Positions 42,112-50,805 of a stretch of DNA of 64,000 bases are shown one piece after another. A program made the translations under genes and the position numbers. How positions within the stretch are numbered: position 1 is the stretch's first letter; every line of letters starts with the position of its first letter. Under the pieces are notes generated by a model. The model had not been told where the DNA came from. It saw nothing but the letters and a program-made list of their open reading frames with translations, and did no database searches. Origin of the DNA: G023898405 sp964368985 (lineage in GTDB: Bacteria; Myxococcota; UBA727; JABDBI01); assembly GCA_964368985.1 (NCBI GenBank), contig CAYJDW010000001.1, positions 1 through 64,000 of the forward strand, written 5' to 3'.

Positions 42112-44718
42112 CTAAAGCTGTTGCCATGACCGATTTTGTGGCTGATATAGTTTAAGAATATTATTATCCGGATGCAGTGCTGCAACTCTTAGCCAATCAT
42201 TATAGAGCCACGGTTTGATAATCAGGTTCTTTTCAAAAGTGTTTTCTATAACTTCTTCATGCTGCTCAATAACGATAAGCAATCTCACCGGATCGTGAAT
42301 TTCAGTCATTTGGATAGGAAGCCCGGTTCTTAAATCATCATCAAGTCCATTTCCTACCCCGATGAGACTGCAAACATTGTGGGATAATTTAGTTCCGCAT
42401 CCGTACACCGCCGGATCTACTCGCGAAAAATAATATTCAAGATTAATACCGCCGCAAACCGGAACTACGGCCGACAAGATATTATTAAGAATTTCTCCTT
42501 CTTTATCTTGACTGGGGTCATAGCTATTTAAGAAAGCGCGTCGGTCGAGATCAATTTGATAGCTCCTAGAGCGGCGGCCTACTAAAACCATTGCGTTAGT
42601 TGCATGTCCGAGTTCAGGACGGGGTTCGAAAAGAGCGTGGGAGCGGTGCAACACTTCCTTGGCGGCATGATCAGGAGATATATTTTTAGCGACCAATGCG
42701 AATTTTCGACAACGTTCTTGGGCGTTTTTCTTGATGGCTTCCTGAATTAATTGATTGAATTCTTTGAAGAGCCCTTGCTGTAAAAGATCCAGGTCATCGG
42801 TTTCAAAATACTGCACTTGGTCATTACAGGTATCGTGAAAACCCCCGATAAACACTGTATCTGAAGGAATGACGAGATTTTTTTGCTGCAATAATTCCCG
42901 CACCGATGCGCGATTGGCCATGGCCGCGAAGAGCCGAGCATTAATAGCTCCTGGGCGTCCGGAGCAAGCGCCGCAGTCATAGGCGGCAAAATGGGGATTA
43001 TTGAGGCTTGATGATCCGTGGCCGTGCACAAATATCAAGGGCGAAAAATTATGCGACAGGCCCATATTGTTGAGAGTGTTATAGACCCGATCTGCCATTT
43101 CCTGGATGCTATAGCCGTGAAAAAGACCATCGGCGCCAACGCCATCGCTGCTTCGCTCAAAGTCTGGCAAGGGATCGTTTTTCGGAAAACGCGTGGATTT
43201 TTTAAATGCGAAAGGGTGGAAGAAACTGCTCATTAATCGAAAGAGAGACAGATGTCCTAAAGTATAGGCACTTAAAAATCCTAGGACGGTTGAATTCGCT
43301 CCATGGCGCGTTAAAAATTTTGCCATTTCAACCAGCGTTGCTGCGTGATTTTTTTTGTAAATTTTCTCTTCTTCAATAATATAGGCGGGCTTGATATTGG
43401 CGGGACATATTCTTTGGGGCAGATTATTATTGGTTTTTAGGTAGGCATCGATTCCGAAAAATCCGGCGCTGCCGAAGGTTTCTATATCGCTACTTTGTTC
43501 TTCTAGAATTCTTCGGAATGAGCATTCTCGATCATCAAGGCAGAATATCGCTTGGAAATTTTTTCTAGCAACCTTTAGTTTTACTGGAGGCTTCGCGGTG
43601 AGTTTGCTTGCCACTTCTCGATAATAAGCATTTTCCAGGGCCTGGTGCCAAACTTTGGTCAAGAAATGGGTGGACATCAATTCGATCGTCGACAAAGTTG
43701 CATTGTGCTTATTCACATGAAGAAACCAGGCAACAGAAATCATGTCGGCCTTATCAGACCGTGAAATTTTTTTCGCCGCTTCGCTGACTTGAAAATGGTC
43801 GATAGGTTTCCAGTGAGGAAAGGTTTTAATAAATTGTTGTTCTAAGGCCAATTTAAGGCTCAGTAACTGGCCTAGATCAATAGCGCACTTTGTATCTAGG
43901 CTTTCAGGATGGTGCGCAATAACATTGACCATGCCCGACCACCCCGGGTGAGCTAACAAACTTTCTTGAAGGTAGGGCGTGTAAAAAGCGCTGTCAGTGA
44001 ACATGGATGACAACAGTTCAGGAATTGCTATTTCGGGAGCCTTGCTTAAAATATTGGCAAGTTCTTGATTATTGATCCACGGTTTAAGCGGCATTTTACT
44101 TGATTGCGCGAGATGATGAACGGCATTGAGAAAGCTTTGATCACGATTTAAATAGGGCCATAAACTTACTCCTTGATCAACGAAGGAGCCGAGCAAACGA
44201 AATAGGAGCTGGTGGACTTCGTGATCGAAACTAATTCCTAGCTGTTTGATGACGAGTTGCCGGAGGATCCGCGGATTAGGAGTATAAGTTTTTTTATGAG
44301 CAGAAATTATTGAGATTTGATTTTTAAGATCCGAGAAAGAAATGGCTTTTTGTTTGGCTAAATGCTTTAAAGTTTGTTCGTCATTAATAGTAAAAAAATT
44401 AAATAACGCATCATAAAAAATTTCTTTTTCACCTTCTAATTCTGAGGGTAAATAAGACATTAAAGAATCTAATAAATCAGTTTTATTTATTGAGCCCGAC
44501 GAAAATTTAGCTCGATAAAAAGCCAAATCCAAATAGCTCCGTGCTTGAAAAAGGTCGCCCGCTTTTTTGATGGCGTTATCGAATGGCTGATCGATAAAAG
44601 CGAATAAAGTATTCTGATGAATAAAATCTTTGATGGGCCCTTGGTGGGGTAGCAAATGCGCAATCCCGCTTAGTTCGCAGATTGCGCAATAGGGCTGCTG
44701 GTGAAGATGTTGTTTCAT
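42112..44718 (-). CDS. dabA: DabA (DUF2309), zinc subunit of the DAB carbon-accumulation complex
   Basis: A beta-carbonic-anhydrase-like soluble subunit of 868 residues bound to DabB. The zinc-site motif IFCLDDRECSFRR supplies Cys and Asp, and the distant HGHGSSSLNNPHFAAYDCGACSGRPGA supplies His and Cys, as described for DabA. Near the C-terminus LIGVGNGLDDDLRTGLPIQM is also conserved in DUF2309. The ATG follows the SulP stop by six bases, with little ribosome site of its own, so translation is probably coupled. It is thought to give one-way hydration of CO2. Confidence 0.92.
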   Translation of the reverse strand: MKQHLHQQPYCAICELSGIAHLLPHQGPIKDFIHQNTLFAFIDQPFDNAIKKAGDLFQARSYLDLAFYRAKFSSGSINKTDLLDSLMSYLPSELEGEKEIFYDALFNFFTINDEQTLKHLAKQKAISFSDLKNQISIISAHKKTYTPNPRILRQLVIKQLGISFDHEVHQLLFRLLGSFVDQGVSLWPYLNRDQSFLNAVHHLAQSSKMPLKPWINNQELANILSKAPEIAIPELLSSMFTDSAFYTPYLQESLLAHPGWSGMVNVIAHHPESLDTKCAIDLGQLLSLKLALEQQFIKTFPHWKPIDHFQVSEAAKKISRSDKADMISVAWFLHVNKHNATLSTIELMSTHFLTKVWHQALENAYYREVASKLTAKPPVKLKVARKNFQAIFCLDDRECSFRRILEEQSSDIETFGSAGFFGIDAYLKTNNNLPQRICPANIKPAYIIEEEKIYKKNHAATLVEMAKFLTRHGANSTVLGFLSAYTLGHLSLFRLMSSFFHPFAFKKSTRFPKNDPLPDFERSSDGVGADGLFHGYSIQEMADRVYNTLNNMGLSHNFSPLIFVHGHGSSSLNNPHFAAYDCGACSGRPGAINARLFAAMANRASVRELLQQKNLVIPSDTVFIGGFHDTCNDQVQYFETDDLDLLQQGLFKEFNQLIQEAIKKNAQERCRKFALVAKNISPDHAAKEVLHRSHALFEPRPELGHATNAMVLVGRRSRSYQIDLDRRAFLNSYDPSQDKEGEILNNILSAVVPVCGGINLEYYFSRVDPAVYGCGTKLSHNVCSLIGVGNGLDDDLRTGLPIQMTEIHDPVRLLIVIEQHEEVIENTFEKNLIIKPWLYNDWLRVAALHPDNNILKLYQPQNRSWQQL

Positions 44719-44724
44719 GATTTC

Positions 44725-46290
44725 TCAGGCAAATTTATGAGTGGAGAGAGGATGCTCGGAAAGCCGATTTAATTTATCAAGTCCGGTTAATCCTAAACGA
44801 TGTCCGCCCACCTCATCGATTAACGAATGAAGACACGATAAAGTTGTGTGATCAACCAAAGTAGCCTCGCTAAAATCTATCACTACTCTTTTGTCAGCAT
44901 AGAGAGCTTCATTGATGCGTTTTTGTAAAGCAAAATAATTAGAGAAAATTGCAGGGCCTTTTAGGGTGAATAGAGTTTCATGCGCTTGTTCAATTATTTT
45001 CAATGGTGTCTTGGTAAGCGTTGAGAGTTTTACTCCCCGACTTAAATGTATGAGCATTTTAAGCAGCATGCCCGCAAGAATTCCGATGAGCAGATCGGAA
45101 AGGAGAGTGACAACCAAAGTAGTGAGGAAAAGTGCTAACTGATCGCGGCCGATTTTATAAGTTTTAAAAAACATTGACGGAGAAGCCAGACGAATACCGG
45201 TCACAATCAACATTGCAGCCAGAGCGGCGAGAGGAATTTCTCTAATTAAAGGACCGGCCCACAAAACGGCAACCAAGAGAAATGCGCCGTGAAAAAAATT
45301 TGACCAATGATCTTTGGCACCATTGTCGATATTGGCCTTACTTCGAACCACTTCGGAGATCATGGGAAGGCCGCCGATAAATGAGCAAATAAGATTGCCA
45401 ATACCAACTCCGAGCAAATCGCGATTGAGATTGGATTTTTTCTTAGTTTTACTGAGCGAATCTACCGCTATGACGGTCAATACTGATTCGATACTCCCGA
45501 CGAGAGCCAACATCAAAATATATTTATAGGCTATGGGATTTGAGAGCACTGAAAAATCGGGAAATACCAATGAATTTATTATACTGCTTGGAATATTCAC
45601 CAAAACATTGGGACCGACTTGGTAGTCGTGATTGAACACATGATAATAATGAGGGATTTCTAAGTGCCACAAGAGTCCGAGGGGAACTACCACTAATAAG
45701 GCCACGAGCGCCGGGGGTACGGATTTGAGTATCCTGCTCGGAATGAGGGGCAGTGCGATCATGCAAATTAAGGTGAAGATTCCAATGAAGGCGAGTTCCG
45801 GATTTACATTGAGGATGCTGCTTGGGATCTCCCCGATGAGTTCTAAAGTGGATTTGCCGTGGGGAGATGCCCCGACCAAAATATGGGTTTGTTTTGCCAC
45901 AATAATTATACCGATAGCGGCGAGCATTCCGTGAATAACCGAAGGCGGCATTAATCGGCCAAAACGAGCAGTTTTAAGAAAAGCAAAAATTATTTGTAAG
46001 ACTGCAGCAAAAACACCTAGCGCCAGAAATTTTTTATAGCCGCTTGCTAAATCACCGCCACCAAGTTCAGTAACCGCACCCATGACGATAACGATCAACC
46101 CAGCCGCGGGTCCTTTAATGGATAACTGACAGCCCCCAATCAAGCTCACCACCATGCCGCCAATGATTGCGGTAATGATCCCTGCGATAGGCGGGCAAGA
46201 GCTCGCGATGGCTATGCCTAGACATAAAGGCATGGCAATCAGCGCGATAAAAAATCCAGATTTCATCCCGTTTAATACATCTTTAGGCAT
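44725..46290 (-). CDS. SulP-family anion transporter with STAS domain
   Basis: An inner-membrane SLC26/SulP anion transporter of 521 residues. KSGFFIALIAMPLCLGIAIA and LIGGCQLSIKGPAAGLIVIV are the first helices with the family's anion-binding motif. GVGIGNLICSFIGGLPMISE follows, and a short C-terminal STAS-like domain begins near residue 425 (VVIDFSEATLVDHTTL). SulP proteins import sulfate, bicarbonate or organic anions. Lying directly upstream of dabA-dabB, bicarbonate (BicA-like) or another C1-related anion is the favoured substrate. The ATG at 46290 has AGGA six bases upstream. Confidence 0.88.
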   Translation of the reverse strand: MPKDVLNGMKSGFFIALIAMPLCLGIAIASSCPPIAGIITAIIGGMVVSLIGGCQLSIKGPAAGLIVIVMGAVTELGGGDLASGYKKFLALGVFAAVLQIIFAFLKTARFGRLMPPSVIHGMLAAIGIIIVAKQTHILVGASPHGKSTLELIGEIPSSILNVNPELAFIGIFTLICMIALPLIPSRILKSVPPALVALLVVVPLGLLWHLEIPHYYHVFNHDYQVGPNVLVNIPSSIINSLVFPDFSVLSNPIAYKYILMLALVGSIESVLTVIAVDSLSKTKKKSNLNRDLLGVGIGNLICSFIGGLPMISEVVRSKANIDNGAKDHWSNFFHGAFLLVAVLWAGPLIREIPLAALAAMLIVTGIRLASPSMFFKTYKIGRDQLALFLTTLVVTLLSDLLIGILAGMLLKMLIHLSRGVKLSTLTKTPLKIIEQAHETLFTLKGPAIFSNYFALQKRINEALYADKRVVIDFSEATLVDHTTLSCLHSLIDEVGGHRLGLTGLDKLNRLSEHPLSTHKFA

Positions 46291-46403
46291 ACTCATTCCT
46301 CGTGATCTGCAATAACTGACTTAATCCCATCTAGGCTTATAGTAGTCCGATACATAATTGGGATTGAAAAAATCATTGATTAAGATAAATCTTGCTCCAT
46401 TCA

Positions 46404-46823
46404 ATGAGGTTTTCCTTGGCTTACTGGATTTTAAAGACTGAACCAACGACCTATTCATTTGAAAACTTGGTCACCGATAAAACAACTTGTTGGGATGGCG
46501 TGCGCAATTATCAGGCTCGCAATAATTTGTCAGCGATGAAAATTGGTGATTTGGCCATGATCTATCATTCGGTCGGGCCCAAAGAATTGGTTGGAATCGC
46601 TAAAGTGATAAAAAGCTCCTATCCCGATCCGAGTGCCACTGAAGATGTTTGGGTAGCGGTGGATATAGCCTTTCAAAAATATTTAGCGCGCCCTGTGAAA
46701 CTCTTAGAACTCAAATCAATTCCTGAACTGTGCGATCTTAGTTTGGTGAGGCAAGGCCGTTTGAGCGTATGCCCGCTAAGCAAAATAGAATGGGACATAA
46801 TTTTAAGCCTCGCCAAGTCTTAA
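46404..46823 (+). CDS. EVE-domain protein (thymocyte nuclear protein 1-like)
   Basis: A 139-residue EVE protein. AYWILKTEPTTYSFENL, then TCWDGVRNYQARNNL and KIGDLAMIYHS are the hallmarks of the classical EVE subgroup, whose PUA-like pocket is thought to recognise modified bases. No restriction or modification genes are adjacent. The gene is divergent from the SulP operon. The start chosen is the ATG at 46404; an in-frame TTG four codons upstream is possible. Confidence 0.9.
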   Translation: MRFSLAYWILKTEPTTYSFENLVTDKTTCWDGVRNYQARNNLSAMKIGDLAMIYHSVGPKELVGIAKVIKSSYPDPSATEDVWVAVDIAFQKYLARPVKLLELKSIPELCDLSLVRQGRLSVCPLSKIEWDIILSLAKS

Positions 46824-46902
46824 AGATAGATTTGGAATAAAGACTATCGACCTCGCGTTGGCTCGCATTATCGACTTATGAGCACCTGCTCAAGGAGAAT
46901 AA

Positions 46903-47478
46903 ATGCGCGCACAACGATTCATTCGGGGTTTTGTCGGCCTCATGTTGGTTTTACCCAGCCTTTCAAGTTTTGCTGCCAAACAACAATATTCTGGCGGGGG
47001 GCCCTGCTCCATAACGGCAGATGCGATTTCAACGACCGTTGTTGGCGTTCTTGTGGTTACTGGCGGTGGTGTAACGACAAGTTCTGGTGCTATATCGACT
47101 TCAACGGGTGTTCCTTTTACTACGACGGTCGACTGCAATGATGGAAATGTGCCCTTCACTAAAAACAATGTTCATGATTATTTAGAGAGACAAACGCGTC
47201 ATCCGAGCGCTCTCGTTCGTTTTATTGGGTGGCATAAATTTTTATTTATGTCGGGTGATTACGCAGAAGAGAGAGAAGAAAGAAGACAAGAGAAAAAAGA
47301 TAAACGTCGCGAGAAGAAAGAGAATAAAAAGAAAGAAAAAAATAACATGAAACCGAGTGAGATTATTTGCACTATTAGTCCCGCACAAAAAGACGAAATA
47401 TCATTTCCGCAACCAGAACCAAAAGAAATAAAGGCGCCTTGTTTCCAAATTGATCAAGTTGTTGATCAGGTGGAGTAA
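46903..47478 (+). CDS. Exported protein with highly charged repeat, unknown
   Basis: A 191-residue protein with a signal peptide (FVGLMLVLPSLSSFAA), a Gly/Thr/Ser-rich region (VVTGGGVTTSSGAISTSTGV) with Cys, then about 30 nearly uninterrupted Lys/Arg/Glu residues (about 121-148) that may form a single charged helix, and a Pro/Glu tail with Cys. No family recognised. AAGGAGAATAA precedes the ATG. Its end lies 47 bases before the DUF4105 gene on the same strand, so the two are likely one transcript. Confidence 0.6.
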   Translation: MRAQRFIRGFVGLMLVLPSLSSFAAKQQYSGGGPCSITADAISTTVVGVLVVTGGGVTTSSGAISTSTGVPFTTTVDCNDGNVPFTKNNVHDYLERQTRHPSALVRFIGWHKFLFMSGDYAEEREERRQEKKDKRREKKENKKKEKNNMKPSEIICTISPAQKDEISFPQPEPKEIKAPCFQIDQVVDQVE

Positions 47479-47524
47479 TATCAATAGTATGCTCTTTTCT
47501 TCTTTAGAGTGGGAGGCTAAAACA

Positions 47525-49396
47525 ATGATAAGAAAATTTTTTGTATTAAATTCGTTATTATTGTTTTTGGCTCAGGTTACACCGGTTATTTGTTGGTCTG
47601 TTGAAGAGAGAGAAGAAGTGCTTGAAGAAAAAACTTTTTTAAGCTCTCTATTTGATGATCAAGATAGGGTTGAGCGGAAAGAATTAGAGGCGATTTTAGA
47701 TGATAATTTAAGTGAGTTTATTAGTAAAATCAGGAAGTCCGAAAAAAATAGCTCCCAAAAAGTGCAGTTTAATAACTTGCGTGCGGCTTTGGGGCATCCA
47801 AAAAAACGTTCCAATTTGGTATTTCACAGCACCAATGCTCGTTTGCAGCCACGACTTCCCTTCAAACAACAGGAAATTCCATCGCACAAAAAAGTTAACG
47901 ATAGTTTAAGGGAGACGCTGATAGCATGGTTAACTGACCCGCAATTTTATGAAATAGCGCCGGATATTGCTCAGCGATTAGAGAAATTATTCAACCTCAT
48001 TCCTCCTCATCTCGATCGGGAAAATAACGATAGTTTAACCGAGAAGCATATCGTGGTTTTTCCTGACCGTATGGATCCATTCTTTAAATATTATCATTGG
48101 CCCGTGGTGCTCAGCGCCGACCGCATTCATAGCTTGCAGCTCATGTCGATCGAAGGAGGAAATGAGGCGAAAAATATGTTTGGCCATAGCGAGCTTCGCA
48201 TCGTGCTTTGTGATCCAAAGAGAGAGCAGATGAGCGACGAGTGTCTTACTGAGGATTTTGCTTATCATTTGGTTCTGACTTTTCGGGCGCAAATGCCTGC
48301 AGGCGAGCGCTTAAATCCTGGAAAAGCAATCGTCGGAGATTATCCATCGCGGGCATTTCTTAATTTATTGTCGGATGGCCTTGCGCAATACGACAAGGAG
48401 AAACGTGTGGTTTTCACTCTTCCCCTTAATCTTAGTCGGCAACAATTGGAGCTCTTTGTCACTCATTTGAGCCGCGTTCTTAAGCAAGAAGGGCCTTATA
48501 AATTTTTCTCAAATAATTGCGCGACAGAGCTTTTTGCTTTTCTGCAGGCGCTGGTGGAAGAGCCTCGCTTCTTTGAAAGCATGCCTCTTTCGCCTAATGG
48601 CCTAATTCAATCTGCCAAAAATGCGGGCTTAATTAATATAGAATGGCCTCATCAACGTAAAAAAACTCTTGATTTACTAAGATTAGAGGATCGTGGCTTA
48701 GCTTTTGTTCCGACTCAGACAAAACAGCACTATTATTTTAAAGAACTTAAGAAAAGAATTAGCTTAGTAGCTGTGGATCCTTCTATGGAATCGCGCGTGT
48801 TTTTCAGCCTAAGATCTTATGAGAGATTGGCGTGGTATGATGGCATTTTTAGGAGCATCCCTAAGCGATTTAAAACAGATAAAAATAAAGAAAAAATTAA
48901 AATTATAGTGGGTCTAATAACTATTTTGGAAGAATTGCTAAATAATAAATTAAAACACCAGTTAGTAAAAGAAGTTTCTCTATGGCTTAAGAGTGTAGAT
49001 AAAGATGATTTAATGCAAGATAGCCAAGAAAAATTTATGGCGAGTGAACAAGAGATTCTTAATAAAACAACAAAAAAATTAAAACACATTAAAAAACGAG
49101 GCCACCTGATCACGCTGACAACGCACAGCGAGCTTCAGAAATGGCGACGACGGGAACTGAGGGCGAGAAAGGAAATGACTGAGAATTGGCTTCTTAAACG
49201 TCAACTGTCACTTCTTCTCGCCAACACCGAATTGGATGGGCAGCAGCAAATTACTAATTATCTGCAGGGACTAAATAATCCCCAAAATCCGCCACCACAG
49301 CCCACCGACCACCAACCAAATGATAATATTGACGAAGCTCATTATGAGGCCTACGCGCCACCACTCGTCGAGCTTGACATAACCCGATCCGAATAG
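47525..49396 (+). CDS. DUF4105 (Lnb N-terminal periplasmic-domain) protein
   Basis: A 623-residue exported protein with a signal sequence (VLNSLLLFLAQVTPVICWS). The central region matches DUF4105: MFGHSELRIVLCD (His), AYHLVLTFRAQMPAG, VVFTLPLNLSRQQLELF and KFFSNNCATELFAFLQAL (Cys), an NlpC/P60-like His/Cys arrangement. The reaction is unproven. The C-terminal 150 residues are helical and charged. The last 42 codons run antisense over the end of the convergent DASS transporter gene, and the residues there look non-conserved (Gln/Pro-rich), suggesting that an earlier stop was lost. Confidence 0.8.
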   Translation: MIRKFFVLNSLLLFLAQVTPVICWSVEEREEVLEEKTFLSSLFDDQDRVERKELEAILDDNLSEFISKIRKSEKNSSQKVQFNNLRAALGHPKKRSNLVFHSTNARLQPRLPFKQQEIPSHKKVNDSLRETLIAWLTDPQFYEIAPDIAQRLEKLFNLIPPHLDRENNDSLTEKHIVVFPDRMDPFFKYYHWPVVLSADRIHSLQLMSIEGGNEAKNMFGHSELRIVLCDPKREQMSDECLTEDFAYHLVLTFRAQMPAGERLNPGKAIVGDYPSRAFLNLLSDGLAQYDKEKRVVFTLPLNLSRQQLELFVTHLSRVLKQEGPYKFFSNNCATELFAFLQALVEEPRFFESMPLSPNGLIQSAKNAGLINIEWPHQRKKTLDLLRLEDRGLAFVPTQTKQHYYFKELKKRISLVAVDPSMESRVFFSLRSYERLAWYDGIFRSIPKRFKTDKNKEKIKIIVGLITILEELLNNKLKHQLVKEVSLWLKSVDKDDLMQDSQEKFMASEQEILNKTTKKLKHIKKRGHLITLTTHSELQKWRRRELRARKEMTENWLLKRQLSLLLANTELDGQQQITNYLQGLNNPQNPPPQPTDHQPNDNIDEAHYEAYAPPLVELDITRSE

Positions 49397-50680
49397 AATC
49401 GGTGCCGGGCCAATACCGTAGTGAGTGAGGGAGCCAAAAAGAGAACTTGCGAAGCACAGCGCCAAAGCGAAGGGGGTGGCTGGGGCGCCGAGCGCGATTG
49501 CGCCCATAAGGAAGGGCAAAAACATGGCGCCGACGTGAGCGGTGCAGCTTGCGAAAAAATAATGGCTGTAAAAATAAACTAAATATAATAATAAAATGCC
49601 TATGACCACGTGTAAACTGCTCATTTGCGTGGCGACCATTTGGCCGAACCAACCTGCAAAACCCGTGGTAGAAAGACCTTCCGCGAGGGCCAAAAGCGCG
49701 CCAAACCAAATGAAAGTTTCAAAGGCGCTATGCAGTTTTAGAAGCTGATCCCAGCTAAAGACGCCGACCACCAAAAGAAAAGTCATACCTAGGAGCGCGG
49801 CAACCACCGCAGAAACATCAATGAGAGGGCCGAGCAGCCACAAAGTCATGAGTAAAAAGAAGCCCAAAGCCATCCAGCGCTCTTGGGCTTTCATGGGGCC
49901 TAAATTTTTTAACTCTATTTTGGCGTTAACTACCGCACTTGTCGTGTCTTTAATTTCTGGGGGAGCGATTTTCGCTAACACGATGGGAATGGCGAATAAA
50001 CTTGCGAGACCAGGGGCTAAGGCCGCGAGTGCCCATGAGACCCACGTGATTTCGACCCCAGCATTTTTAGCCAATTTAGCCGCAAATGGATTTGCCGCCA
50101 TGGCTGTCATAAACATCGCCGAAGTGACCACGGTAAAATTAAATAAGCATAAAACTAAATAGGTGCCGATGCGCTGGCTGGATTTTTCATTGGGATGACT
50201 ATCAAAAGAACGCGCAATCGATTCTACAACTGGGTAAATAATTCCGCCCGTTCTAGCGGTGGAGCTCGGTGTGCCCGGCGCCAAAATCAGTTCGGTGAGT
50301 CCAATCCCGTAAGCAATGCCAAGGGAACTTTTGCCAAATGCTGCGATAAATAACAAAGCAATTCGTCGTCCAAGACCGGTATGCACAAAACCAAATGATA
50401 TAAAAAAAGCACTTAAAATGAGCCACGTTATGGGCGATGTAAAACCACTAAAAGCCACGCTAAAAGTCATGCTTTTGGTTAAAATAGCGACGGTAAGTCC
50501 CATTAATGAAGCGGCCCCCATAGGGAAAACACCAAGCATCACCAGCACGATGGTGCTGAGAAATATAGCAAATAATTGCCAAGCATCTGCACCAAGACCC
50601 GCTGGAGTGGGCAAAAAATAAACCAGCCAACCAACAAAGAGCGAGAAAATAAGTTTGATATTGCGTTTTGAATTGAGCAT
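49271..50680 (-). CDS. DASS-family di/tricarboxylate transporter
   Basis: An inner-membrane transporter of 469 residues of the divalent anion:Na+ symporter family, in the branch with CitT/YflS and the plastid 2-oxoglutarate/malate translocator. Visible marks are the motif LILAPGTPSSTARTGGIIYP, the helical FIWFGALLALAEGLSTTGF and FGSLTHYGIGPAPILFGSGY. It exchanges or imports C4 or C6 acids. The C-terminal segment VKLDEWWRVGLIMSFVNIII is the usual one, so its frame is the genuine one in the overlap with the convergent DUF4105 gene. It lies 125 bases downstream of uup on the same strand. Confidence 0.9.
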   Translation of the reverse strand: MLNSKRNIKLIFSLFVGWLVYFLPTPAGLGADAWQLFAIFLSTIVLVMLGVFPMGAASLMGLTVAILTKSMTFSVAFSGFTSPITWLILSAFFISFGFVHTGLGRRIALLFIAAFGKSSLGIAYGIGLTELILAPGTPSSTARTGGIIYPVVESIARSFDSHPNEKSSQRIGTYLVLCLFNFTVVTSAMFMTAMAANPFAAKLAKNAGVEITWVSWALAALAPGLASLFAIPIVLAKIAPPEIKDTTSAVVNAKIELKNLGPMKAQERWMALGFFLLMTLWLLGPLIDVSAVVAALLGMTFLLVVGVFSWDQLLKLHSAFETFIWFGALLALAEGLSTTGFAGWFGQMVATQMSSLHVVIGILLLYLVYFYSHYFFASCTAHVGAMFLPFLMGAIALGAPATPFALALCFASSLFGSLTHYGIGPAPILFGSGYVKLDEWWRVGLIMSFVNIIIWLVVGGLWWRILGII

Positions 50681-50805
50681 GAGGGCTTATTACCAATTAT
50701 TCCGAAGGTGTACGCGGATTAACTATCGGGTAGGCGCGATTGGACAAGGGAGTGGGAATAAGGATATCAGCGAGCCCGTGCGAGCCTATACCGAGGCCGC
50801 TGGAA

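Noticed and set aside
49254..49709. Second minus-strand open frame inside the DASS gene
   Set aside because: Frame-shifted shadow of the transporter; the annotated frame carries the conserved membrane motifs.
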